Assembly: GCA_015233725.1 (NCBI GenBank)
Contig: JADFXD010000007.1
Span: forward strand, 1 to 64,000
Direction of reading: 5' to 3'
DNA from: Nitrospirota bacterium
GTDB taxonomy: Bacteria; Nitrospirota; Thermodesulfovibrionia; Thermodesulfovibrionales; Magnetobacteriaceae
DNA length: 64,000 bases
The position numbers and the translations under genes were made by a program. Shown here piece by piece: positions 18,771-27,311 of the stretch. How positions within the stretch are numbered: position 1 is the first letter of the stretch; every line of letters begins with the position of its first letter. The notes under the pieces are model-generated. The model did not search any database, was not told the origin of the DNA, and saw only the letters and a list, made by a program, of their open reading frames with translations.

Positions 18771-19034
18771 CTATTTCCTTCCCTTATAAATATCTTTACG
18801 ATGCCCAATATCTTTAATCACGATGTTGTTTTCATATACGGTAAAGATAATTCTCCACTTACCTATGACATACCTATAATGACTTGACCAAGGTCCATTA
18901 AGAGCTTTATATGTGAGTTCATCTATGTTGTCAATTAAATGATCTATTTTTTCACTAATTCGTTTAGCAATACCAGGATCAAGCTTTTCTAACTTACATG
19001 ATGCCTTATGAGACCACGTTAAGTTTGCTCTCAA
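18771..19034 (-). CDS. RelE/ParE-family toxin
   Basis: Small basic protein with the RelE-type core: a helical pair (KLEKLDPGIAKRISEKIDHL), then beta strands YRYVIGKWRIIFTVYENNIVIKDIGHRKDIYK. RelE proteins cleave mRNA in the ribosome; ParE relatives inhibit gyrase, and the sequence does not separate these safely. The frame is open to 19067. TTG 19034 lies 12 bases after AGGAGG and gives 87 aa, the usual length, but ATG 19055 is possible. It overlaps the upstream antitoxin gene. Confidence 0.75.
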   Translation of the reverse strand: MRANLTWSHKASCKLEKLDPGIAKRISEKIDHLIDNIDELTYKALNGPWSSHYRYVIGKWRIIFTVYENNIVIKDIGHRKDIYKGRK

Positions 19035-19206
19035 TACGCCTTTTAACCTCCTCATGCGAAATACCACTCTGATCGTCTTTATGAGTCTCGAGGTATTCCT
19101 TCACCTCATCCTGAAGTTCTAACCCATCATCAGGGTCTATCATATCAGCAATAATACGCCTCATGAGTTTTTCAAACTCTTCAACCGTTAAGTCCTTGAC
19201 AAACAT
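19006..19206 (-). CDS. Antitoxin of the RelE-type pair
   Basis: An acidic 66-aa protein (MFVKDLTVEEFEKLMRRII...) upstream of and overlapping the toxin gene, the usual antitoxin-first order. It has a helical N-terminal part and no obvious DNA-binding fold. ATG 19206 is chosen because AAGGAG sits nine bases upstream; ATG 19215 would touch that site. Related small proteins with VKDLTVEEF-like starts commonly pair with RelE toxins. Confidence 0.7.
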   Translation of the reverse strand: MFVKDLTVEEFEKLMRRIIADMIDPDDGLELQDEVKEYLETHKDDQSGISHEEVKRRIESKLNVVS

Positions 19207-19260
19207 ATTAAGCATCTCCTTGTTTGAATCTTTTAATCGTGCTATATCACAAGCCTCTGT

Positions 19261-19845
19261 CTACCCCCTTGGTTTGGCAAGTATCTCAAGGACCTTGAGG
19301 TCGAGAAAGCGTTTTGAGGCGGCGGCTCGCACGACCATTACCGTATCTGCCCCCCTGCCCGTACCGGCCACAACCACGACCTCGCCACCCTCGGGGACAA
19401 GCCCGGCATCGGCAGCCATCATGACCATTTCGCAACACACCTTCGGCCCCTCGCCAAACCTCCTCAACGCCTGAGCCACGATCATCGCCGGGTACATCCC
19501 GCCGCTCTTGGTCGAGAGCGCCGTCTCCAACGAGTGCGTTATCATAGTCCCCGTATAGAGTGTCGCCCCGTTTTGACGGATCACCTCAACGCTCTCTGGC
19601 GATATCTCTATAGCGTTGGCCTCCCGAAACCCATAGGAATGGGTCACCACAATGACCCGTGTGTCGCCCCCCTTAAAGGCCTCCGAAAAGGCAACGCCGG
19701 TCTCTCCCGTTGTGCTTGCCACGATCAGATGCTTATAGCCATACTGCTCGATGGCCCCCCTTGCGATCCGCAGACACGCGGGCGTGTGTGCCTTGCCGGG
19801 TGAGTCAAAATACACGATCTGTCTTTCTATATTCTCCTTGCTCAT
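19261..19845 (-). CDS. Pyruvate-kinase C-terminal-domain-like protein
   Basis: This 194-aa protein resembles a stand-alone pyruvate kinase alpha/beta (PK_C) domain: KHLIVASTTGETGVAFSEAF, RVIVVTHSYGFREANAIEI and the end GGEVVVVAGTGRGADTVMVV. The catalytic barrel is absent, so it is not a pyruvate kinase. The fold binds phosphorylated effectors in true kinases; whether this protein does so is unknown. It starts six bases after the pth stop, in the prs-rplY-pth operon. Confidence 0.8.
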   Translation of the reverse strand: MSKENIERQIVYFDSPGKAHTPACLRIARGAIEQYGYKHLIVASTTGETGVAFSEAFKGGDTRVIVVTHSYGFREANAIEISPESVEVIRQNGATLYTGTMITHSLETALSTKSGGMYPAMIVAQALRRFGEGPKVCCEMVMMAADAGLVPEGGEVVVVAGTGRGADTVMVVRAAASKRFLDLKVLEILAKPRG

Positions 19846-19851
19846 AATCTC

Positions 19852-20406
19852 TTAATTACCCTTTACGTTGAATCTGTTCATACAACTATCCACGCCCTCA
19901 ACAACGATGCAGCCAATGGCCTCAACCGCACGCTGTATGGCCTCCTCCACCACCGTTGCCTCAGACCTGCTAAAGCCACTGAGGACGTACTCCTCAACCG
20001 GCACATCGATGTCCCTGCCAACGCCCAGCTTTACCCTCACAAAATCCCTCTGCCCTGTGCAGTCTATGATGGACTGTATCCCCTTATGACCACCGGAGGA
20101 GCCACCACGTTTGATCTTTAACCGACCGGTGTCCATATCTATGTCGTCGTGGATGACGATGGTGGTATCCATGTGGTACTTCATTATATCTCTCATGGCA
20201 TTTCCACTTAGGTTCATATACGTCAGCGGTTTTATGAGCAGCGCCTCTTGCCCCTCAATAACCCCGTTGCCAGTCTCCGCTGCCCCCCTGGTCTTCAGCT
20301 TTATGCCGTACCGGGAGGCCACCTGGTCGAGTACCATAAAGCCCACGTTGTGGCGCGTATATCTGTATCTTGAGCCTGGGTTGCCAAGCCCCGCTATGAC
20401 CCACAT
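19852..20406 (-). CDS. pth: Peptidyl-tRNA hydrolase
   Basis: Releases tRNA from peptidyl-tRNA that drops off ribosomes. Family residues are visible: N8 in GLGNPGSRYRYTRHNVGF, the catalytic His in TRHNVGF, YMNLSG, and HDDID followed by GGSSGGHKG. The 184-aa length is normal. It follows rplY by 37 bases, the widespread prs-rplY-pth order. Confidence 0.96.
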   Translation of the reverse strand: MWVIAGLGNPGSRYRYTRHNVGFMVLDQVASRYGIKLKTRGAAETGNGVIEGQEALLIKPLTYMNLSGNAMRDIMKYHMDTTIVIHDDIDMDTGRLKIKRGGSSGGHKGIQSIIDCTGQRDFVRVKLGVGRDIDVPVEEYVLSGFSRSEATVVEEAIQRAVEAIGCIVVEGVDSCMNRFNVKGN

Positions 20407-20443
20407 AATTGATAGCTATCAAGACTGATCAATATAAGTGGTA

Positions 20444-21100
20444 TTATTTTTCCTTTTCCTTATCCTCAGCCTTTCCTTTCTTTATGACCTCAGGCTCCTT
20501 GACGGCCTCAGCGCCTTCACCGGATGCCTGCTCTGAGGCAAGCAGCGCCGTGGATAACACCGTGGCGAGCACCTCGACAGGGTCGGTGAGGACCTTTATG
20601 CCGCTCTGCACCTTGAGGTCGTTGACGTGCAAGGAGTGACCGATCTCAACGTCCGTGACGTCCAACTCAATATGGGCAGGGATCGCATCAGGCAGACACT
20701 CTATCTCTATCTCCCTCAGACCCGATTGAAGTATCCCGCCATCCCTCTTGACACCAACGGGTACGCCCACCAAGAGCACCGCCACGCTTAACCTCAGGGT
20801 CTCCTGCATGGAGACCTCGTAAAAGTCCGTGTGCAAGAGCGCACCCTTTAGGTAGTCAAGCTGATGGTCCTTCATCAGGGCCAGCTTAGTGGTGCCGTCA
20901 GTGAAGTTAAGATTAACGAGCAGTTGTTGACCATAGCTGGCATTAACAAAGGCAACAAGCTCCTTCCTGCTTATCTGTATCGGCGTGGACTGTCCATGTC
21001 TGTAGATTACGCATGGTATAACCCCATTACGCCTTAGCGAACGCGCGACACCCTTACCAGTTTCCTTTCTGACCTCCGTGGCCAGATTCATTCTTTCCAT
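20444..21100 (-). CDS. rplY: Ribosomal protein bL25 (long, CTC type)
   Basis: Binds 5S rRNA in the large subunit. Residues 1-90 match the L25 domain (RKETGKGVARSLRRNGVIPCVIY), and residues 95-185 match the beta-rich TL5/CTC C-terminal domain. The last 30 residues are a charged Glu/Lys tail. Total 218 aa, as in other CTC-type proteins. It lies between prs and pth. Confidence 0.95.
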   Translation of the reverse strand: MERMNLATEVRKETGKGVARSLRRNGVIPCVIYRHGQSTPIQISRKELVAFVNASYGQQLLVNLNFTDGTTKLALMKDHQLDYLKGALLHTDFYEVSMQETLRLSVAVLLVGVPVGVKRDGGILQSGLREIEIECLPDAIPAHIELDVTDVEIGHSLHVNDLKVQSGIKVLTDPVEVLATVLSTALLASEQASGEGAEAVKEPEVIKKGKAEDKEKEK

Positions 21101-21162
21101 AAATCTATCTTCTCCCGTTTTTCATTAAGTTTTTTCATAATCTTTGTTCATTATAGAGTATG

Positions 21163-22107
21163 CTACAAGAACAGTGAGCTGATAGAGGACTCCACATGGA
21201 TCCTCTCAATGGCCTCGCCAAGCAGACGCGCCACACTTAAGGTAACCAGCTTTGGACAGTGGTCGCTCTTGCTGTCAAGTGGGATCGTGTTGGTGGCAAT
21301 GACCTTTTCTATAATCGATTCATTAATCCTCTGCACCGCCGGCCCGGAGAGGACGGCGTGGGTGCAAGCGGCGTATACCCGTTTGGCACCGTTTTCTATT
21401 AATATCTGTGCAGCCTGGGACGTTGTGCCGGCAGTATCTATCATATCGTCCAGTATCAGCGTATCCTTGCCTTTTACATCTCCGATGACATTCATCACCA
21501 TACAGACGTTTGCCTCCTCCCGCCTCTTATCGATTATGGCCAGGGAGCAGTTAAGGCGTCTGGCAAATGACCGTGCCCTCTCCACCCCCCCCGCATCCGG
21601 AGAGACGATGACGAGGTTATCCACAGGGCAGTTCTGCCGTATGTACTCCAACAGCACCGGTATGGCATAGAGATGGTCTACCGGTATGTTGAAAAAACCC
21701 TGAATCTGTCCCGCGTGCAGGTCTATTGTCAGCACCCGGTGTGTCCCTGCCACCTCTATGAGGTCGGCCACCAGCTTGGAGGATATGGGGACGCGCGGCT
21801 GCACCTTTCTGTCCTGCCTGGCATAACCGTAATAGGGGATAACCGCCGTTATCCGCCCCGCCGAGGCACGCTTGAGGGCATCTATCATCAGCAACAGCTC
21901 CATTATGTTGTTGTTGACAGGCATACAGGTTGACTGTATGACAAAGGCATCATCCCCCCTGACATTCTCATTAATCTTTATTGATATCTCACCATCGCTA
22001 AAGGTCTTTACCGACGTGTCGATCAACGGAATCTTCAGGTGCTGGGATACCTCTTCAGCTAACTTACGGTTAGAGTTACCCGTGAGCAGCTTGATCTCTT
22101 TAGACAT
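21163..22107 (-). CDS. prs: Ribose-phosphate pyrophosphokinase
   Basis: Makes PRPP from ribose-5-phosphate and ATP for nucleotide, histidine and tryptophan synthesis. Signatures include the N-terminal [15 protein letters not shown], the PPi-loop region [19 protein letters not shown], the metal-binding [11 protein letters not shown] and the PRPP loop [10 protein letters not shown]. The 314-aa length is typical. It is first in the prs-rplY-pth series, with tRNA-Gln 66 bases upstream. Confidence 0.97.
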   Translation of the reverse strand: MSKEIKLLTGNSNRKLAEEVSQHLKIPLIDTSVKTFSDGEISIKINENVRGDDAFVIQSTCMPVNNNIMELLLMIDALKRASAGRITAVIPYYGYARQDRKVQPRVPISSKLVADLIEVAGTHRVLTIDLHAGQIQGFFNIPVDHLYAIPVLLEYIRQNCPVDNLVIVSPDAGGVERARSFARRLNCSLAIIDKRREEANVCMVMNVIGDVKGKDTLILDDMIDTAGTTSQAAQILIENGAKRVYAACTHAVLSGPAVQRINESIIEKVIATNTIPLDSKSDHCPKLVTLSVARLLGEAIERIHVESSISSLFL

Positions 22108-22173
22108 TCTAATAACTCCTTTACTAAGTTTGACTCCTTACTTTCTTGAGTTTGGCCTTATTTATTAAACCTT

Positions 22174-22245
22174 CTGGGACGGGAGGATTCGAACCTCCAA
22201 ATGGGAGATCCAAAGTCTCCTGACTTGCCATTTGTCGACGTCCCA
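22174..22245 (-). tRNA. tRNA-Gln (anticodon UUG)
   Basis: A complete cloverleaf on the minus strand: acceptor stem TGGGACG/CGTCCCA with discriminator G, D-arm GAC...GTC, anticodon arm GGAGA-CTTTGGA-TCTCC with anticodon TTG, and T-arm GGAGG-TTCGAAT-CCTCC. CCA is not encoded. Because gatA is also in this window, this tRNA may be charged through Glu-tRNA(Gln) transamidation; that is inference. Confidence 0.95.
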
Positions 22246-22305
22246 ACTGCTTACAGGTATTGTAAATCATGTGCAGTACAATTGTCAAAAAAGAAATTCG
22301 CTCTA

Positions 22306-22334
22306 TTGACAACATTTTATCTTTATGCTATTAT
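22306..22334 (+). promoter_or_regulatory. Strong sigma-70-type promoter for the second toxin-antitoxin pair
   Basis: TTGACA at 22306-22311, exactly 17 bases, then TATTAT at 22329-22334. It is followed about 70 bases later by AAGGAG and the antitoxin start. The upstream stretch between it and the tRNA gene shows nothing else. Confidence 0.7.
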
Positions 22335-22402
22335 TTAATATAAGCTTTATAAGCGCTAAAGCATAGTTTAGTTGCGATACTTTAGCAGAAGGAGAATGAA
22401 AG

Positions 22403-22591
22403 ATGCAGCAGTCGAGGATTCTTGCAAGGAGCGATGAGGCTTGGCCAGACACCGCGAACATATCCACTGTGGAGATCCCATTATCGGAACAATGGCTGTA
22501 TGACAACAAAGAAGCCCTCGAAAGTGTCAGGGCAGGGTTGGAGGACTCTAAAGCAGGCAGGATAACGAAACTCAACCTCGACGAACTATAG
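22403..22591 (+). CDS. Antitoxin-like small protein
   Basis: This 62-aa protein ends in ALESVRAGLEDSKAGRITKLNLDEL. That C-terminal pattern (about 10 residues, then GLEDxKAGR) is common in type II antitoxins encoded before RelE-type toxins. ATG 22403 follows AAGGAG by eight bases. It is separated from the toxin gene by eight bases and has its own promoter upstream. Confidence 0.7.
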   Translation: MQQSRILARSDEAWPDTANISTVEIPLSEQWLYDNKEALESVRAGLEDSKAGRITKLNLDEL

Positions 22592-22599
22592 GAAGGCTC

Positions 22600-22893
22600 T
22601 TGTTTGAGGTCTTCTATACTGGTAAAGCCAAAGACCAGCTAATCAGGCTCAAATCCAACAGCGGTTTGGCAAAAAGGTATAGTGCGGTTAAAAAGGCTAT
22701 CGGGTATCTTTCCCAAAATCCTAAATACGCCGGATTAAATACCCATGAGTTTAAAATGCTAAAAGGCCCCAAAGGAGAGAAAGTCTTTACCGCGTATGCG
22801 GAACAATCCACACCGGCAGCATACCGTATCTTTTGGCACTATGGCCCGGAAAAAGATCAGATAACAATTATAGCCGTAACATCCCATCCATAA
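22600..22893 (+). CDS. RelE-family toxin-like protein
   Basis: A 97-aa basic protein with a RelE/ParE-like helical start (FYTGKAKDQLIRLKSNSGLAKRYSAVKKAIGYL), then beta strands ending AAYRIFWHYGPEKDQITIIAVTSHP. It starts at TTG 22600, only three bases after GGAAGG; a start slightly downstream cannot be excluded. The partner antitoxin is directly upstream. Activity would be expected on mRNA at the ribosome. Confidence 0.7.
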   Translation: MFEVFYTGKAKDQLIRLKSNSGLAKRYSAVKKAIGYLSQNPKYAGLNTHEFKMLKGPKGEKVFTAYAEQSTPAAYRIFWHYGPEKDQITIIAVTSHP

Positions 22894-22916
22894 GCCTTAT
22901 AGTCTTTTTCACATCT

Positions 22917-22983
22917 GAGGAGGGCCAGGAGCGTGCCTTGAGCGGTAAAGAAGCAGCGCCGCCCCCCTTTTTTTTTCTTCTTA
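22917..22983 (+). repeat. Degenerate GC-rich repeat, copy 6
   Basis: It has only the second half of the repeat plus the accessory segment GCCAGGAGCGTGCCTTGAGC and a GCAGCGCCGCC block followed by a nine-T run. It lies between the toxin stop and the convergent kinase stop and could terminate transcription from the left. Confidence 0.6.
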
Positions 22984-23022
22984 GGGGTTGAACTATACCC
23001 TTGGTCAAATGCGATTGCCCTG

Positions 23023-25074
23023 TTACTGAATCGGCAGGGTAAAGGAGAAGGTACTTCCCTTGCGTGGGGTACTTTCGACCCATATGCGGCCCCCGTGGTG
23101 TTTTACAATCTCCCTGCAGATGGGAAGGCCAAGTCCGGTTCCCCTTGGTTTGTCCGTCAGCGTGTCGCCAATCTGTTTGAATTTCTCGAAGACCTCATTA
23201 TGCTCTGACGGGGGTATTCCAATACCCGTGTCAATCACCGATATAAGTAGTAATCCCTCCTGTCTTGTGGCTTTAAGCGTTATGGAGCCCTCCGGTGTGA
23301 ACTTCACGGCGTTGGATATCAGGTTTATCACAACCTGAAGGATTTTATCGTGATCTCCCGTTGTGGCGGGAAGATTCTCTTGTGCCTCAATTAAAAACCG
23401 GACGGAATCTTTCCCCCTAACCAGAGAGGAAGTCGCCTTTACCGCGTGGTTTAACAGCTCTTTCAAGTTGATGGCCTCGCTTTGCCAGACCATCTTGCCG
23501 GCCTCAATCTTCGTAAGGTCAAGCACGTTGTTTATTAGATCGGTCAACCTTTGGCCTTCCGACAATATAATGTTGATGTTATCCTTGATTCGATTGCTGT
23601 GACGCCTTACCTTTTTATCGTTGTGGTTAAGCGATGGGAAGATAACGGAGTCGAACGAATCCTGTATGATCTCGGCAAACCCAATGACCGACGTCAGGGG
23701 CGTTCTCAACTCGTGTGATACATTGGAGAGAAAGGCCGACTTCATTTCGTCCAGCTTCTTGAGTTTGTCATATGCCTCCTGGAGTTCTTCAGTTCTCTCC
23801 TTTACCTTTGAGTCGAGGGTCTCGATATTATTTCTTAATTGATCGACCATACCATTAAATGTATCGGATAATATTCCAATCTCGTCGTTGCTTTTAATGC
23901 AGCTTTTTGCCGTCAGGTCTCCCTCCTTGACCTTTGAGGCAGTTATGAAAAGCTCTTTCAGAGGGCTTACCAACTTCCTGGACAGGCTGTATCCGATGGG
24001 AAATAAAACCAATAACCCGGCAAAGGCTACAATAAGTATCCTGTTTTTGAGGATACTGGAGCTTCTGCGGAGTTCCTCCACGTAAACAGATGAGGCGATG
24101 TACCAGCCCAGGGGCTTATAAGAGCGCGACCAGGTTATTTTATCGTATATATAGTTTCCGGGGTCTTCAAGTTTATCCCACTTGTATCTCACCCCTTCAG
24201 GCTTGTCCGCGATCTCGACAAATTCGGGCATAATGGGTCTACCCCTCTCAGGGTCTATCAAGCCCTTGACGCTTGTATTATCCAGGTTTTTATTGGGATG
24301 TATCACCATAAACAGGTCTGTGTCGAAAACGTATATATAACCGGTTTTAGCTATCTTAACGTCTTTCAATATACGGTGCAAATCGGATATCATGGATTTT
24401 TTCCTTGCGTCAACCACTCTTTCGATGTCGTCCAGGTATACGCCGGTACAGATAACCCATCCCCATTGCGGGATATTTCTGAAATAAGTCAGTTTCTCTA
24501 CAGGGGTATCGGTACCAAGCCTTCTCCATTTATAGGTATGATAGCCCTCTGAGTCTTTCAAGGCCATTTCGACCATGGGAGGTATAATAGGTTTCCCTTC
24601 GACGTCAACGAGGTTGACCAGATTCTCTCCCTGTAATGTCTTATCAGGATGGGAGAGTATTATACAATTATAATCAAATATGTAGATGTAATCGTCATGG
24701 CCGAATCTGAATCTCAGGAATTGTCCGAGGATTTTTTTCTGGGCGTCCTCTCTCGATATAAGACCTCGTTTAACCTCCAGGTCTACCGAATCGATATATT
24801 GCACGGCGAGGCCCAGGATATCCCTGAGTTCTCCTTTCCTTGTCTGGAGCGCTACCTCTCTGTAGGCCTCAAGGCTCATGTGCTGGCTTCTTACTATCTC
24901 GTAGACGTTATCCAAGACGGTTTTTGCGTTGGCCTCCTCGATTTCGTATACCTTGTCCTTTATAAATGGAACCGAAAGGGCGTAGAACAATACAGTAAGC
25001 GTCAGAAGGAGCACTACTATGGTCGAGAAATATTTTAAGAAGATCTTCGATCTAAACAAACCCACTCCATACAA
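23023..25074 (-). CDS. Sensor histidine kinase with two Cache domains
   Basis: Membrane sensor kinase of 683 aa. Order: TM helix (about 15-35), two extracytoplasmic single-Cache-type units (about 60-220 and 230-335; both contain YIYxFD and a later GW motif), second TM (about 345-365), HAMP (about 365-420), coiled coil, HisKA with phospho-acceptor H454 in FLSNVSHELRTPL, and HATPase with DTGIGIPP and GTGLGLPI. Cache domains of this kind often bind small carboxylates or amino acids; the ligand here is unknown. The receiver protein upstream in the same direction is the likely phosphate acceptor. Confidence 0.93.
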   Translation of the reverse strand: MYGVGLFRSKIFLKYFSTIVVLLLTLTVLFYALSVPFIKDKVYEIEEANAKTVLDNVYEIVRSQHMSLEAYREVALQTRKGELRDILGLAVQYIDSVDLEVKRGLISREDAQKKILGQFLRFRFGHDDYIYIFDYNCIILSHPDKTLQGENLVNLVDVEGKPIIPPMVEMALKDSEGYHTYKWRRLGTDTPVEKLTYFRNIPQWGWVICTGVYLDDIERVVDARKKSMISDLHRILKDVKIAKTGYIYVFDTDLFMVIHPNKNLDNTSVKGLIDPERGRPIMPEFVEIADKPEGVRYKWDKLEDPGNYIYDKITWSRSYKPLGWYIASSVYVEELRRSSSILKNRILIVAFAGLLVLFPIGYSLSRKLVSPLKELFITASKVKEGDLTAKSCIKSNDEIGILSDTFNGMVDQLRNNIETLDSKVKERTEELQEAYDKLKKLDEMKSAFLSNVSHELRTPLTSVIGFAEIIQDSFDSVIFPSLNHNDKKVRRHSNRIKDNINIILSEGQRLTDLINNVLDLTKIEAGKMVWQSEAINLKELLNHAVKATSSLVRGKDSVRFLIEAQENLPATTGDHDKILQVVINLISNAVKFTPEGSITLKATRQEGLLLISVIDTGIGIPPSEHNEVFEKFKQIGDTLTDKPRGTGLGLPICREIVKHHGGRIWVESTPRKGSTFSFTLPIQ

Positions 25075-25079
25075 GAGAA

Positions 25080-25198
25080 AGAAGAGAGGGGGGGCCGCCC
25101 CCTGGCCCCCTGCAAGGATGGCGGCTCCGCCCCCCCCTCACCCCCCTGCAAGGGCAGGGGTGAGGCACCCCTGCCACGAAGAAGTGCCCTTGACCCAT
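25080..25198 (-). repeat. GC-rich repeat, copy 7 (double)
   Basis: Two successive GC-rich palindromic blocks occur, with GGGGTGAGGCACCCC inserted before the tail end, as if one repeat had inserted into or duplicated within another. It separates the histidine-kinase start from the receiver gene and could uncouple their expression. Confidence 0.75.
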
Positions 25199-25219
25199 TA
25201 ATTCTCAATCCTACCCTCG

Positions 25220-25600
25220 TTATTTAAGTCCGAGGATGTCTCTTGCCATGCGTTTTAATTCCCTTGGGCTGAAGGGTTTTGTTATGTACTGGTCGCAGTG
25301 ACATTCCAGTCCCTTTTCCTTATCGAACTCCTGTCCTTTTGCTGTAAGCAGTATCACGTAGACGTAGTTCATTCCAAGTGTGTTCTTGACCGTGTTGCAT
25401 ACGTCAAAACCATTCATCCTGGGCATCATGACGTCGAGAAAGACGAGTTGTGGCCTTCTGGCTTTTATGATCTCAAGGGCGTCGATGCCATTTTCGGCTG
25501 TGAGGATTTCAACGCCATCCTCCTCCTCAAGGGTCTCCAGCGATTGTTCGATAAGCGTCCTGATATGCGGTTCGTCCTCTACGATCAAGATTGTAGGCAT
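25220..25600 (-). CDS. Single-domain response regulator
   Basis: A 126-aa stand-alone receiver domain. Acidic pocket E8/D9, phospho-acceptor D56 (LVFLDVMMP), T86 and K108 (YITKPFSP) are all present. There is no output domain, so it must act by protein contact, as CheY or phosphorelay receivers do. It lies 18 bases downstream of the HD-GYP gene and upstream of a histidine kinase. Confidence 0.95.
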   Translation of the reverse strand: MPTILIVEDEPHIRTLIEQSLETLEEEDGVEILTAENGIDALEIIKARRPQLVFLDVMMPRMNGFDVCNTVKNTLGMNYVYVILLTAKGQEFDKEKGLECHCDQYITKPFSPRELKRMARDILGLK

Positions 25601-25618
25601 GGTTTTTCTCCCAATTAT

Positions 25619-26968
25619 TTAGTTTATACTGTTTTTCTTGTAGGCATTGAGGAATGCCTCAACAACCTTGGTGTCGAACTGGGTGCCGGAGCATTTTCTT
25701 AATTCCTCTAAGGCCGCCTCTAAGCTTAAACCTTTTCTGTAAGGCCTGTCGCTAGTCATGGCGTCAAAGGAATCTGCAACGGCTATTATCCTGGCGATCA
25801 GGTCGATTTCCTCGCCCATTAATCCATCGGGATACCCTTTGCCATCAACACGCTCGTGGTGGGACTTGATGCCAGGGATCACGTCTTTGAGCTCTTCGAT
25901 GTGGGAGAGTATCTCCTGTCCATAGACCGGATGCATTTTGATTTCGTCGAACTCCTCCTCCGTAAGCCTGGAGGTTTTAAGCAAGACGTTGTCGCTTACG
26001 CCTATCTTACCGATGTCGTGAAGGATGGAGGCAAGTTCGAGTCTCTTCATGTCGCGGGTGGATAGGCCGAGTCCCTCTCCTATCAGGGCGCTGTAGTTCA
26101 TGACCCTTTTGGTGTGGCCTCCGGTATAGGGGTCTCTTTTTTCTATAGTATCGGCGAGGGTGTTTATCGTCGTGATAAAGGCCTCTTTGAGGTGTTCGTA
26201 AAGTCGGGCGTTGTCAATGGCAAAGGCCGCCTGAGACACGAGGGTCGAAAAGAACTTGAGGTCGTTGGCAGTATAGTTATAGGGCTTTATCGTCCCTGCG
26301 CTTACGACTCCAATGGTTTTTTCCTTTGTCTTTATGGGGGCGCATATAAGGGAGCTAATGTTATTTCTGCTTATATATCTTTTGTCGGAGAGGCAGTCGT
26401 TGATTATTTCGGCCTTGCCGGTAAGTACAACGCTTCCGGCTATACCCATGCCTAGCTTTAGGGTCGTTTCCGACTCAACACAAGTACCGCTTGCAGCTAT
26501 CACTTCGAGAGAGCCGGTTTTCTCGTTGTATACCATGACTGACACATTATCCGCGTGAATCTGGACCAACACCTGTTTGATGAGAAAATCACCTATCTCC
26601 CTGACATTAAAGGCATTGACTCTTTCCACAAAATCGTAGAGCATGGTAAGCTCGTTGTATTTGTCGAGGGCCTCCGTAGCCAGCGCCTTCTTTTCTACCT
26701 CCGTCTTTACCAGGTAGTTAAGCGCAGAGGCTATCACGGCAGTCTTGCCGTCGTCTCCGTACACCCATCCAACGGCCTGCCCCTCAGATACTATTGGCAC
26801 GCCCACAGGGGGGGGCGGAACCAGCGGACCGGATACTTCATCTCCATACAGGGAGTTGCCTACGCTATCCCTGATAAGTATGTCCACTCCAAGGGAATCA
26901 ACAAGCTCGTCAATCAGTCTTGACGTATCCTTTTTCAAAAGGAGCTTCTTCAGATTAAAAAGTGCCAT
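25619..26968 (-). CDS. GAF/HD-GYP protein, probable c-di-GMP phosphodiesterase
   Basis: Protein of 449 aa. A Pro-rich N-terminal region (residues 1-90) is followed by a GAF domain (about 125-258) and an HD-GYP domain (about 262-445). Catalytic residues are present: H317-D318 in LHDIGKIG, HHE at 370-372 and GYP at 378-380 in DGKGYP. HD-GYP enzymes hydrolyse cyclic di-GMP. No membrane segment is seen, so sensing by GAF is cytoplasmic. It is first of a three-gene signalling series with a receiver and a histidine kinase. Confidence 0.93.
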   Translation of the reverse strand: MALFNLKKLLLKKDTSRLIDELVDSLGVDILIRDSVGNSLYGDEVSGPLVPPPPVGVPIVSEGQAVGWVYGDDGKTAVIASALNYLVKTEVEKKALATEALDKYNELTMLYDFVERVNAFNVREIGDFLIKQVLVQIHADNVSVMVYNEKTGSLEVIAASGTCVESETTLKLGMGIAGSVVLTGKAEIINDCLSDKRYISRNNISSLICAPIKTKEKTIGVVSAGTIKPYNYTANDLKFFSTLVSQAAFAIDNARLYEHLKEAFITTINTLADTIEKRDPYTGGHTKRVMNYSALIGEGLGLSTRDMKRLELASILHDIGKIGVSDNVLLKTSRLTEEEFDEIKMHPVYGQEILSHIEELKDVIPGIKSHHERVDGKGYPDGLMGEEIDLIARIIAVADSFDAMTSDRPYRKGLSLEAALEELRKCSGTQFDTKVVEAFLNAYKKNSIN

Positions 26969-27155
26969 TTACATAAATCCCCATATCTAATATTACTGCA
27001 ATTACCCCTTTAATCCCTGCGGCAGTTTCTAAAACATCGGATGTATTATAACATGATTTCTGAGCTATTTGCCAACTAAAAAAATGGGGGCATAGAATTT
27101 TCATGGGAACAAGTAAGTAAATGGACATATCTTTACGACATTAGGATTGAGGATT

Positions 27156-27240
27156 ATGGGGTCAAGGGGGCCGCGACCCCTTGCAGGGGGTTCTGAAGGG
27201 GGGCGGAGCCGCCCCTTTCTTTTTTCTCTCTTTTTCTTTC
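27156..27240 (+). repeat. GC-rich double-hairpin repeat, copy 8
   Basis: Typical second palindrome GGGGCGGAGCCGCCCC with a long T/C tail. The preceding intergenic part 26969-27155 shows only a sequence near 27087-27112 that resembles the left end of the 138-bp element at 37702. The downstream end leads into the chemoreceptor promoter. Confidence 0.85.
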
Positions 27241-27248
27241 CCTTACGG

Positions 27249-27278
27249 TTGAGAAATGCGCCTGTTTTATGCTATGAT
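27249..27278 (+). promoter_or_regulatory. Probable promoter of the chemoreceptor gene
   Basis: TTGAGA, 18 bases, TATGAT, about 35 bases before the start codon, followed by the ribosome-binding site AAGGAGG at 27294-27300. Confidence 0.5.
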
Positions 27279-27311
27279 TGATTTATATTTTTATAAGGAG
27301 GATTAAGTATT

